Below are positions 44,335 to 55,800 of a stretch of 64,000 nucleotides of DNA, piece after piece. The stretch spans positions 45,329,833-45,393,832 of the forward strand of contig NW_026622764.1 of the NCBI RefSeq assembly GCF_023065955.2. The letters run 5' to 3'. Under the pieces are notes generated by a model that saw only the letters and a program-made list of their open reading frames with translations, searched no databases and was not told the origin of the DNA. The stretch comes from Ursus arctos (lineage: Eukaryota; Chordata; Mammalia; Carnivora; Ursidae). A program made the translations under genes and the position numbers. Each line of letters starts with the position of its first letter. The first letter of the stretch is position 1.

Positions 44335-45885
44335 AAAGAACAGAATGTAGCTGTTGGCACATGAAGCCGACTGGAAGCAAATAGATGAGAAGCCAAGTGT
44401 TTCAGGGAGTCATTCTGCCAAAAGGAGCACCAGTCTAAACTAAAAGATTGTGACTTTTTTGAAATCAAGCCATTGTCAGGTCTTCCATCTTTTACAGACA
44501 GAAAGCAGTTCAGTTCTCCAGGAGGATACAGTCCATAATACTCAATTCCCTTATAGTCAAGGAACATAGTAAGAAAGGAAAACCTTCCTAGGACAATGAC
44601 CTGAGGACCACCCCTTCAAGGGAGCAGAACTGACCCTAGTCAAAAAAGCACTCTGATTCCCCAGGGTGGGAGGCCCTCACCAATGTCTGCCAAGAAGGAT
44701 ACTGGAGTTGTTGTTACCATTGTGTGTCTCCTGTTCTTCTCCTTCCTGTGTGTGAGTGCTTGTGGTGACTATCCCGAACTCTTTATCCAGTGCAAATTGA
44801 GTATGTGAGATGGATAAGTAGTCCTTTTGTTTTTAATTCTCAAGAGGACCACCACAGGGAACTATCCAGAGATTTCCATTCATCACCCCTGATCAAGGGA
44901 TATTAACAGACACTGAACATTAAGCTTGATGCTATGGTTAGTTGGAACTTTTGGATTGTCTTTCTTGGACAAAGGTGAGAGGGATTCTCGTTTGGAAATG
45001 AGAGCAAACTGAATATCTGGTAAACAAAAGAAGAAACTCTGGTCGTTATTAATACTGCACACAGATACCCTGCCTTCCTGTCCTATCCACACAGCAGGAT
45101 TGGAATTCCAGCTGGTTAAGACTAATAGTTTACAGAGATGTGATCAATTCCCATCTATGTGTACCTGGTTTCAGAATTAAAAAAAAAAAAAAGCTCCTAT
45201 GTATTAATGCCTTCTCTAATAAAGCCTGCTTTTGTGAGTCTTCTCTTTTCTCTCCTTTAAATGGTGAAATCTTCAGGGTTCATCTGATACTATCTGTTCT
45301 CTGAGTGACCTTTTCTAATTTTATGGCCTCGGCTATCAACTGTACTTTGGATGAATATTAAATTCCAATGTAGGTTTCTCTACTGAATTTTGAGCTCAAA
45401 TATCCAATACCTAATAGGCATTGAAAAGCCATTATTGCTACAAGTTGAATTGATTATTTCTATCACCAAAAATATGGTTGTCTTCCTAAATTTACCCTCT
45501 CGTTGATATGCACTAAAGGTCAAAAACCATAGAATTCTCCTAGATTCTTTTCACTGTATCTAATTATTCATGAAATCATGCCAATTGTATTAGTTAACTA
45601 TCTCTGGTTAATGTATACAGTATGAGCCCCACTCTTATTCCAGTTGAATTGTTTAGGTTAATATTACTTTTTTATTTTCATTCTGACTAAATTCATTAAA
45701 GTGTTTTCTAAAGGGAAAGCCATGCCTGCTTTAAACTGAACTAAAGAGATTTGTTTTCTCTGCTTCTGCTGTTACTTCCTTCACTGTCTCATGGCCTTGA
45801 CATCCACCGAACTCTCAGACCCAAAGAACTCAGAATATTATTTGAGAGAGAAAAGGAACATCAGTGATTATGATAAAGTATAATA
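44335..45885. other. Unassigned sequence; possible LTR-like end
   Basis: No gene. 44570-45260 is of more even composition, has an A14 run at 45179-45192 and 'ccttctctaataaagcctgcttttgtgagtc' at 45210-45240, which looks like an LTR polyadenylation region. No family recognised. Confidence 0.35.
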
Positions 45886-45890
45886 ACTTT

Positions 45891-46086
45891 AAAATATATA
45901 TTAATTAATTTATTTGAGAGAGAGAGCACTAGCGAGAGGGGCGGAGGGAGAGGGAGAGAGAATCTCAAGCAGACTCCATGCTGAGCATGGGGTCCAACAT
46001 GGGGCTCGATCTCATGACCCCGAGATCATGACCTGAGTGGAAACCAAGAATCCAATGCCTAACAGACTGTGCCACCTAGGTGCCCC
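45891..46086 (-). mobile_element. Carnivore SINE, antisense
   Basis: ATTAATTAATTTATTTGAGA tail side, GAGAGAGAGC purine tract, CAAGCAGACTCCATGCTGAG, and the head complement TGTGCCACCTAGGTGCCCC. Weak flanking similarity (TAAAATATA / TAAAATACA). Confidence 0.92.
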
Positions 46087-46189
46087 TAAAATACAATAAT
46101 TCTGTAACAGAGATTTGCAGCAAGTAATATTAAGGAAAGATATTTGGATTCTGTCTCACTTAGGGAGATCAGGAAACCCTTTTAAGAGT

Positions 46190-46255
46190 ATTATACTACT
46201 TTCATTCATTGTACAGATATTTATGATGTGACTCCTCTATGACAGGTCATCTTCT
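46190..46255 (-). mobile_element. Short antisense L2 3' end
   Basis: 'ctttcattcattgtacagatatttatgatgtgactcctctatgacagg' resembles 'attcattcaacaaatatttattgagcacctactatgtgccagg'. Downstream text to about 46620 may be more L2 but is too diverged to bound. Confidence 0.5.
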
Positions 46256-47555
46256 TTCTTTGTCAGGGAATTCTTCTGTAGATTGGAACATACCTATGGA
46301 CAGGATCAGACAGCATCCCTCTTGAATTCACATAAGAAAAAGGTGGGAAATAATGGTGTAGGGTATAATGTTGGGGAAAAAAATTCTCTCTAGAAGTGAG
46401 CAAGACTGAATTGCAAAGTACTTATTGGAGACTGTGGAACATGAATGTGGAAATGGCAATGTTGGACTAGATTATAAAAGACCTTGTATACCTTTTGGAA
46501 TCTTCTCCTTCTAACAACAGAAACTGAAAGATAACCACCTTCCAAAGAAGGTGTTGTCTGAGTTGTAACTGAATCTTCCCTGTGTTCCAACCTTCATGAG
46601 CATACAAGTGCCTTTGGTTCAGTTTAAGATAGTAGTGGCTTTCCCTTAAGATAATATTTTAATGCATTTAGTCAAAATGAAAATTTAAAAATGAAATTAA
46701 CCCAAAAACTCAACTAGAAAAATATGGGACTCATACTTTACACAGATCAAATTGCACCTTAGTCAAGAGTGTTAGGAACATAGAAATAAGTCGAAAATGA
46801 GAATCAAGGGAATGGAGCCATGAAGCATAATACTGTTTTACTGTTAGATTTTTTTATAGATAGAATACTTCTTTCATAATTTTTTTACATTTTGTCAATT
46901 TTCCAAATGCACATGTATTCTTTTATAATCAGGAGTAATAAAGATACTAATAAATGTGTTAGCGACTCTCACATGGACTTCCTGGGGAAACAAGATGAAA
47001 AATAAAACATTTATTTGTACTCAACATATCTTAGAAGCAAATAGTCATACTAGGGAAAAATACATGTGCTCATGGCCTTCAACCCACTCTACTGAATCAT
47101 GAATTACTAACCGGAATAGTGCCACTGTTGTTCAAATATTCAAATGTCATGGGCTATTCGTCATGTTTCACTATTTTTTGTTAAATTGTTAGAATTCTAA
47201 CAACCAATGGGCAGAGAAAGCTGAAAATAAGATGCTAATTTTGAATCCATATGATCTTTTAAAAATTGAGAATCTAGCAAAACATTTCTGTTCAAGTCAC
47301 TCTTCATTAGTATAAATAAATAGATAAATAAAAGCCTATAACTATTTGTTAAATCTAGTGAGCTTATACACACACTGTAAGTAAATAATCGAGGTTATTT
47401 GGCAATCTTTTTCTTTGAACAGACACTAATAAGGAAAATTACAGAAGTTTAAATGTATAGACATTTTAAGTTATTCCTATTGGTTGTTTGCTATAATAAA
47501 GCCAAGCTACTTGGCTGATTATTTGATATTTCAGTTTTAACTGTAACCCACACAA
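46256..47555. other. Unassigned AT-rich sequence
   Basis: No gene. Possible L2 antisense text at 46400-46580, not sure. Confidence 0.35.
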
Positions 47556-47564
47556 AAGCTTGCA

Positions 47565-48175
47565 CTCGGATGATTTTAGCGGCTTTAATTATAATTGCAA
47601 CAAAATGTACTTCAGTAGATGAATGGACCAGTAAATTGTGGTTCATCCAGACAACGGAGTATTGCTCAGTGCTAAAGGTAAATGAGCTAGCAAGCCATGA
47701 CAAGACACGAAGGAAACTTAAATGCATATTACTAGGTGAAAAAAGCCAATCTGAAAACAGTTACATACTGTATGATTTCAACTATATGACATTCTGGAAA
47801 AGGAAAAACTATGGAGACAGTGAGAAGATAAGGGTCTCCAGGAGTTGGGGAGGAGGAGCACAGATGATTTTTAGGATGAAATACTCCATATGACAATATA
47901 ATGATGGATACGTGTCATTATACATTTGCCAAAACCCATAGAAAATGCAACACCAAAAGTGAGCTATAATTTAAACCACGGACTCCAGATGACGATGGTG
48001 CGTCAGTGCAGGTTCATCAGCGGCAGCAGATGCGCCCGGTCTGGTGGCGGATGTTGGTAGCGGAGAGGCTGTGCACGTGTAGAGACAGGGAGTACATGGG
48101 CTAGCTTTGCACCTTCCCCTCAAGTTTGCTGTGAACCTAAACTTGCCTTAAAAATTAAGTTTTAATTAAGAAAAC
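47565..48175 (+). mobile_element. L1M 3' end (ORF2 end and 3'UTR)
   Basis: 'gatgaatggaccagtaaattgtggttcatccagacaacggagtattgctcagtgctaa', 'aagccaatctgaaaacagttacatactgtatgatttcaactatatgacattctgg', 'tgtcattatacatttgccaaaacccatagaa', 'tcaagtttgctgtgaacctaaacttgcc'. These are older L1M landmarks in sense order to the very 3' end. The 107-codon frame 47570-47893 follows ORF2 for part of its length but is a relic. Confidence 0.8.
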
Positions 48176-48735
48176 TTTAACTGCATTGAGTGAAAGTCGT
48201 TTTTCTGAAATATTTTAATACAGTCTCATGTTAATAGTACAAATAGAATGCTCGATCACATCTCAAAGTCTGTAAATGTATTTTTAAATATTATTTCTTA
48301 TTTTTATTTTGAGGATGAAGAAAATTTGGGTCACTTCTTATTGAAGATTATTGAGTATCCTACACCTGAAAAAAAAGACAAAAGAAGAATAAAATTTGAG
48401 GTATATTTTAATCGTACATGTAATAGTTAATGAGTATGAGACAATAGTAAGCTTTAAGCCATAGATCTCCTTGGAAATATTGCACAGGTCCTGAGCATCT
48501 AGGAGAACAAAGCAAAGTTACAGATTTCAAATTCAGCATTATGTCTAAGAATTATCCTTTTTGACACAAGGCTGCGGAAACTAGGTAGAGTCTAGTCTCC
48601 AAGGAACAGACCTTATTCAGGATGTGACAAGCAGGGAGAAAATATGTTATATATGTATCTTTGTATTTGTACACACTATGTAGTACAGATCTAATTCTAC
48701 CTGATGTGCCCCAAGATGAAAAAGCAAGCAAACAA
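48176..48735. other. Unassigned sequence
   Basis: No gene or named repeat. Confidence 0.4.
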
Positions 48736-48790
48736 AACACACACACACACACACACACGCGCGCGCACACACATACGCGCACACACACAA
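48736..48790. repeat. (CA)n/(CG)n alternating tract
   Basis: 55 bases of almost strict pyrimidine-purine alternation: CA repeats, then CGCGCGCG, then CA, ATACGCGC and CA again. Such tracts favour Z-DNA. The minus-strand frames with runs of Val-Cys are produced by it. Confidence 0.95.
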
Positions 48791-49305
48791 AACCACTCAC
48801 ATACAAACACATAAAAATAAGAGGAAAAAGAGCCAAAAGATAACATATCATGAAATCCTTCATATGACTGTTCTTTATAGTCTTTGTTTTCACTTACACC
48901 CTGGTGTCTTTTCAATTTTCCAGATAACGAAATAAGGCTTTTAAATTCTTCTTTTGTAAAGTATAAATGTTCTGTTTCTATTGCTTCCTTTTGCCTCTGT
49001 CTCAAGAGACAACCCAAGAGATGGAAATATGAGTTTTTCATCTTGACTCTTCCTTCCAAAGAAAATGTTTACCAAAAAAAGTAAGGTGAAAAATTCTCCT
49101 TATCCATAGTAGCATTAAATAATGATCTCCCATTAACTTACTGCAAAATAATATATTAAATTTTATTTTATGTATTTATCTAATACATTTGTGCATTTAT
49201 CTTTTATATGTGATATGTATTTTTAAAATGTTAGTAGGGTTGGTGATAATTACTCCTACATAGAGGATTGATCACAAAAGGAATTATGAAACCAGTATTC
49301 CTATG
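48791..49305. other. Unassigned sequence between two alternating tracts
   Basis: No gene. Minus-strand frame 48697-49059 is partly translated microsatellite and has no domain. Confidence 0.4.
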
Positions 49306-49361
49306 AGCGCGTACACACACACACACATACACGCACGCACACACACACACACACACACACA
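49306..49361. repeat. Second (CA)n/(CG) alternating tract
   Basis: GCGCGTACACAC opening, CA repeats, ATACACGCACGCAC, then CA repeats to 49361. Nearly strict alternation over 56 bases. Confidence 0.95.
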
Positions 49362-49417
49362 GAAAAACAGCTGTTGGGTTTTTTGGAACTTCAACTGTGA
49401 GCATGGAGGCTCATTCT

Positions 49418-49643
49418 TTTTTTTTTTTTAAGATCTTATTTATTTATTTGGGAGAGAGTGACAGAGATAGTGAGAAAGAGCACAAGCGGGGAGGAGAGGG
49501 AGAAGGAGGAGAGGGAGAAGGAGGAGAGGGAGAAGGTGCTCCCCACTGAGCAGGGAGCCCAACGTGGGGCTCCATCCCAGCACCCTGAGATCTTGACCTT
49601 AGCTGAAGGTAGACACTTAGCCGACTGAGCCACCCAGGCACCC
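49418..49643 (-). mobile_element. Carnivore SINE, antisense, with internal minisatellite
   Basis: T12 tail complement, TTATTTATTTATTTGGGAG, purine tract, CTCCCCACTGAGCAGGGAGC, head complement GACTGAGCCACCCAGGCACC. Target duplications resemble GAGGCTCATTCTTT (left) and GAGGCTGTCATTCTTT (right, 49645-49660). The purine tract contains three copies of a 15-base unit (49491-49535). The two 65-codon minus frames are shadows. Confidence 0.94.
49491..49535. repeat. 15-base minisatellite x3 in SINE
   Basis: Three near-identical tandem copies of AGGAGAGGGAGAAGG inside the SINE's purine tract (CT-rich tract of the sense strand). Other SINEs in the window do not show it. Confidence 0.9.
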
Positions 49644-49660
49644 AGAGGCTGTCATTCTTT

Positions 49661-52359
49661 ATGATCCTGTCACCTTGCCTATCTCTGATTGATTGAAAAG
49701 GGAACAGTTAGGATTTGCCTAATTCATTGGCATCCATGACATCCTACTTACTAAAGGTGAAAAAAATGCAGTAAATTCAATATTTTGTTTCTGATTTCTT
49801 TTTCACTTTTTGTTTTTTATTTTGTTGACCAGTTGACTCAATGATTTAATCAAATAAAAATGAAACTTCCTGCTTATATAGCTATGATTTTAACCAATAA
49901 AATTGGATACCTGGTGAAAAATGCCAACAAAAGTTTTTGGCTGATTTTCACTGAGCTGGGGATTTGTGTCACCGTGCCACTGTAACCCTGATTCCATTGC
50001 TTCTTGCTCTTCACCTGCTGTGGGATCTAACCTTCTGTGAGATCCTGCAGACTGGAATTTAACAGAGATTTAAATTTGCTCCCAAGAAAGTACATTTACT
50101 TGTCACCTGTTCACGGAATGCTCTCTCTGATTAATACAGGTGCATTCTCATGGTTTCAGTTTGTTTGGTTATTGTGGTGAGGAGAGGGGAACCCTTTCTT
50201 TTTTATCTTGCCCACTGAGGATTATTGAAGCTATACTCTTTCCTCAACACCATTTCAGAATTCCAATAACAACTGCTTTCTCAGATCTTTCTGATAGATT
50301 CAACACTGGGCTCAGAAACAAATCTGAGTGCTAGATAAAGCATATTGTATTTTAAATTACTCCCTTTTGATGAGTTTATTTTTGTTATTCTGCTAGCTTT
50401 CTTACCTTACTTCTTTCTCTTAGGAAGACTTTTCTTCTAGGTAGAGAAACACCAAAGCACTTCTTGTTAGCTTATTCCATAAATTCTCAAGACATGAATA
50501 GGTACTTTGGACTTGCTTTGGTGGACACAGCTGGGATTCTCTACTCCATATAGCTGAGGTGTGAGATTTCTTAAATAAAGAAGATGGTCATTTTTTTTCA
50601 AATAAATATGTGGCAATTTATCCCTCTTCACATAGCTATTCTTTCCACTGGGAAATGTAGTATCCCTCCTGAGTATAACCAGAACTAACTGGCTTTGTCT
50701 TATTATTTCTACCTACATTTTGTCCTTTTTTAGATTCTCTCACTTTTATTTAACTTATTTTCTCTGATAGCATTGTATATAATTTAAAGCATTGTAAATA
50801 TAATCGTAGCAAATAAAGAAAAGAATGACTAGACATATATCCTTAATTCATTTAGATAAGTCACATTATAGCTCAGTTTACAAAGAGATGATATGTTGTT
50901 AATAACAAGTAGACATATAATTAAAATATGGCAATATTATTGCTTGGGACATAAATTTCAATATAGAAAAATCTCTCATCATATGATTAAGTTTTACTAG
51001 CAGTATGCCAGTAAATGTTTAATAACTGGATTTAAGGGGGGGGGAAGCCCTGATTTATGACATTTGCCAATTTCCATGGTGTAAATACTTCCACAGTGAC
51101 TCATTTCAAGCTACCCATATAATGTCACTGACCATGCTATTGAGACAAAATGTACAAAATCAGCTCTCTCACTAGCTGGTACAAGCCAGTGTGAGCCTGA
51201 TGCAAAACATTATTGTTTGTTTTTATAAATCTTACAATAAGTATTTGTAAAGTTTCTGTTTCCAGGCTAATGTAGTTTTAATTTTGAAGTAAAATTCAGT
51301 ATATTTATGTACTACTGTTACATAATAGTCTTAAAATGTCAATCACTAGGAGCCTGCAGCTGTAGATAATAACAATCCTATATCCTGGACATCAAAGATA
51401 AATATTTCTGTAAGTATAATAAGCAAAACTAATGGGAAAAAAACTCTGTGAGAACCATAATGCATATCATGATGGAAACATATGGGCAGGGCGATTCCTT
51501 AGAAATCCAAATGTTTTCCTTAACACGTTTAAAAATGGCCTAGATAAAAAAAATTACATTACTTCGGGAAGAATTTAATACTGAACTCAGTTCATTTTAC
51601 AAGAGAAAATATTTGCGCTATATTCGCTAAAATCTTAAAAACTTCATTGTTTATGGAATTCTGGCTTTGACTTTTGCAAAATATACATATTTCAACTTTA
51701 TGATTGAAGTGCGATCTTTCAGATATTTCTGTCAGAATATCTATAGTATATGAGATAAAACAATAAACTAGAAACTTTTGTTTCATACCCCTCACACTTG
51801 TTTCCCTCAAAGTGTCTACTGTATGATAAGATATACTTGTGTAGGACTTCAGGAATCAAAGAAAGACACCCTAAAATGATGCCAATTCATGTGGCTCCAT
51901 GATAGAATTATAGTTTCTCAGGCTTAGAAAAGGTCTTAAATTCAATTTATTACATCTTTTCATTTCACACTTAAATAAACTCAACAAGCAACCCTATTTG
52001 TTGACTGGCAACTTATTCTATCTTTGGACAGTTCTGAATGTCATAAATGCCTCACATACAATAACTAAAATGGGACTCCATATATTGTCTTCTTTTGTTC
52101 TTGGGTTTATCCAATAGGGCAACATGAAACAATGGTCTAAATCCTTCACATACTGACAACAGCTTAATGTTTAGACTTCCCTCATCCACCCCACCCTCTT
52201 TCTTCAGCCATTGGTCACAAAAGATAATTTTGTATTCTTTTAACATCCTGATTACTTCTCTCTGAGTGCTTTTCAATTTTTCATATTATTTTTAATAGTT
52301 TGTTTCCAGAACTGAAGATAATTTTCCAGATGTGATCTTGTCACTGGAAATTTGAAAAG

Positions 52360-52360
<1 letters not shown>
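49661..52360. other. Unassigned AT-rich sequence
   Basis: 2.7 kb with no gene and no repeat that I can name with confidence. A run of nine Gs lies at 51036-51044. Confidence 0.4.

Positions 52361-52362
<2 letters not shown>

Positions 52363-52411
<49 letters not shown>
52363..52411. repeat. (AT)24 microsatellite
   Basis: Pure AT alternation over about 49 bases, self-complementary, so able to extrude a cruciform. A SINE starts 30 bases to the right. Confidence 0.97.
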
Positions 52412-52413
<2 letters not shown>

Positions 52414-52440
52414 CTATGAAAATCTCTAGCAATTCTACTA

Positions 52441-52637
52441 GGGGTGCCTGCATGGCTTAATCAGTTAAGGGTCTGCCTTTGGCTCAGGTCATGATCTCAG
52501 GGCCCTGGGATAGAGCCCCGCTTTGGGCTCCCTGCTCAGCAGGGAGCCTCCTTCTCTCTCTCCCTTTACTGCTCCCCCTGCTTGTGTTCTCTCACTCTCT
52601 CTGTCAAATAAATAAAATCTTCAAAAAACCAAAAAAG
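52441..52637 (+). mobile_element. Carnivore SINE (SINEC)
   Basis: Head GGGGTGCCTGCATGGCTTAA, GGGATAGAGCCCCGCTTTGG, CTCCCTGCTCAGCAGGGAGC, CT-rich middle, CAAATAAATAAAATCTTCAA tail. No convincing target duplication seen. Confidence 0.94.
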
Positions 52638-52685
52638 GAAACTAATAGTCTACAAAGTGTATTTTAAGCCCCCATCACACAAAAA

Positions 52686-52710
52686 TACACACACACACAC
52701 ACACACACAC
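52686..52710. repeat. (CA)n microsatellite
   Basis: About 12 CA copies, then CCCC. It lies about 50 bases after the SINE. Confidence 0.93.
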
Positions 52711-52852
52711 CCCACATAGAAATGTATATTTGTGTTTTTTATGTCTAGAATAGCATGCACACCACACCCTTTTCTCTTGCAGTTGGGAGTTTCTAACAAT
52801 AAAAATGACCATAGAATCAAACCAAAGAGATAGTGGATACTAGGTACAGAAA

Positions 52853-52872
52853 ATAATAATAATAATAATAAA
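52853..52872. repeat. (AAT)n microsatellite
   Basis: About six AAT/ATA units, read directly. Confidence 0.88.
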
Positions 52873-55800
52873 GAACAAGAATAGAGTGTTCTTTCCCCTA
52901 GATTGCTGTTTTTTCAATACTACTTTCTCAAATCTGAATCTTCAGAGATCCTTCCCAAAGGAGGCCAAATACATTTTAAGTGATTACTACTATGCCCGTA
53001 ATTTCCTTTATGCAAGAAAGTAAACAAATTGATGACTTACTGCCTCTATCCTAGCTGGCAATTTTTTCACTTGCTGCTTATTTAGGTATATGAAACTATT
53101 TTTGAATGGCTGTCCATAGTGTAGGAGAGATTACAAAACAGACCTACAGAAAATACTGGTCATTGGTGTAACAGAATATAAATATCATATTTCAAAAGAT
53201 CAGAATAATGTTATCACCCTCTTTTCCTCTTTTTCTTTCCTGCCCATGGCTCTGACCCTGAGAGGTCAGCTACATGATCTGTGTTCAAAGGGGCAAAGTC
53301 CTGCTTCTCTCTCTTTCCTGCATTTCTCCCTCAGGATTCTTTACTATTACACCCTTGCATTAAATATTTCTCTATTCTGTCTTCTATTTAGCTATGAATA
53401 GCTAGCTTCTACATATCCAGCTTCAACATTATTTAAGTCAGAATACTAGAATATTTCCCTTATGTGTGGGTGTGTGTATTAGAAAAAATGGCCGTCCCCT
53501 TAATAACATTATAAGGGAAATAGTTCAAGAAGCTTTGATGATAACAACTGGAAAATAACCTACATTCTTTTTTCTGCATGAGGTTTTTGTTTAATATGTG
53601 GACAATATTAAGGTGAGTTTTCCATGAGTGAACTTAATAATACATGGGTGAAACCAAAATTGCAGGATTTGTGAATTATTGCTATAAGATCTTAAATTTC
53701 CAAAACAAATTCCAGTGGTTTTGATTACATTACAAATCCAGGATTTCCTGATTGAAAAATGACCCTATGTCATTGACCCATTACTTGTAACTGAAAGAAA
53801 AAGGTCATGGATTCAAACTTTATCTTCCACACATCCTGGAAATGGTCATCTGCTCTTCCTGCCAGTTCTCAACCGAAATTCCATCAAAATATTCCTACAC
53901 AATTTGTATAATAATTTCTAAAATCATACAAGAGGTGACAGCAGTGTTATTCAATATATTGATGCCACTCTATGTAAAGATGAAAATAAAGATGGAAAAA
54001 CCAAAGTATATTTTGATCTGTGTTTCTGGCACAATTAACGGTGCCTTTTTTTTTTTAAGGTTTAAAAATTTTTAATTCTAGAATTTTTCTTCATATTCTA
54101 TTACTCTATTGCAGTCCTGGTCAGCCAGTTCTCTGCACTGACCCTGGATAGATATACTCTGAAAACTGAGAGATTCAGAGAGGTCAAACACTAGAATTTC
54201 AAAAAACGCCAGAGAAATGGCATGCTTCTAAGTAGTGTTGACTCTCATGCTTTCATTTCTCCTGGCACTTTATAATAGTTTTTTATTCCTTGACTTTTGA
54301 TGCAGTGTCCTTTCTTTCTTCTCTATTTCTCTCTTATCTGCTATCGGGCCATATTAAGTACAAGTGTTATGTTTCAATCCGTTTCTTTCCCACATTTCCA
54401 GTGTTGACATCTCTCACTGGGATCCGTGTTAAGCTTCCTACTGCCTGATCTTCTGCCACAGGACCCTTCTCTCCTCTATACACACGCCAGTCATCTGTTC
54501 AGATTTAAGAGGACCTAAAAGGGAATATTCGAGAATGGCTGCAGAAGGGGGCAGGAAAATAGCCTGCATATTGTTGTGATACACAGTCACAATATACGTT
54601 TTGCTCATGTTTTGACTTTGCTCATGTTTCAACATCTTTACAAAAACATTAGGATTGATTAAAAGCAAGAGGGAAGAAGTGAAACCATTAGGATGATGCC
54701 TATGTGACAGAAATCTTCAACTTTGAATTATTTTATAGGTAAAAATTCAACAACAATCATCAAAAGAATACCTAGAATGGTAGTTAAGTGTTTTACTGTA
54801 CGTTGATGTTTGGGGAATTTATACCATTTAGTAGATAGGAGCCCAAAACAGCTTTTGGCTAGAAAAGAAATTAAGTGTGAAAAATTGTATTTGTAAACTG
54901 AGAAAAAAAAATCTTTCTTCTTTATTTGTAGGGAAACCCTGGTAAAAATGTCTACTAGAGATTACCTTCTGCTTTATATTTTTTCTAACATGATCTTCTA
55001 GCCTCAGTTGTATAATGTGGTAATTTTTACTAAGGTAATTCAACTGTTAGAATGTGCAGTCTTGGGGCTTGTTTTTCTTTCAATGGTTTAAATAACCCTA
55101 TGTAGGCAATAGAATTACCTTTACTATCTCCTGACTAGTTTGAAACCTTAAAAAAAAAAAAAAAAGGAATTTTAAGCCATAATGGTAAAATGTGGTAAAG
55201 AAACCAAAGCAAAAAGCCAAATGAGTTCTAACACGTGCCGAAAATATAATATTCTTCAAGCCAAAGCAGCTCAAGCAGACCATAAGAACCTGTTGGGGTT
55301 AGAAAAGTTCATGCCAAAAACGGATGATTTCCCTAGAGCCAATCAAAATGATGGAAACATTGGTGCAAAATCACAGCTGAGCAGGTTTAGTCCTCTCTTC
55401 ACTAGCTACAGATGGCATGTAATTTAGGAATGCCCATTTGGTGAAATTTACCAGTTCCTCTAGAGATCACACATATGGGTTTGCATTTAAAAAGCAATTG
55501 CACCACGAATAGCTTTTTAAACAACAGATGTAAGTATTGACAGTAAAAGGATGTCCAAAAAGCAAAGTATGTCCACATAAGAAAAAAGAGAGCTTATGTT
55601 ATACTTTGCAGCACTTTAAACTTTAGTTTAGAAAAACTGTAAGTGGCCTTTTAACTTTAAAAAAAGACAGAAAATAATTATGAAATCAATGCATATAACG
55701 TTTGCCAACCCATGAATTCAATATGAGATTCCGTCTTCACACTATGTTACTTTCTGGTGCTTTTCTTTTTTCTACCTTCATATATTACAATCCACTCTTC

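Noticed and set aside
44138..44567. Minus-strand frames of 80 and 122 codons
   Set aside because: Most of their length is the reverse reading of a carnivore SINE and its A-rich tail.
47570..47893. 107-codon + strand frame as a gene
   Set aside because: Its first half translates the decayed ORF2 end of an L1M element.
48697..49059. Minus-strand frames of 113-120 codons
   Set aside because: Their cysteine/valine-rich part is a translated CA/CG microsatellite, and the rest shows no domain.
49306..49361. CRISPR-like or structured tandem array
   Set aside because: It is a simple dinucleotide tract without spacers, in a mammalian nuclear genome.
49436..49641. Two 65-codon minus-strand frames with Ser/Pro repeats
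   Set aside because: They are readings of an antisense SINE with its minisatellite.
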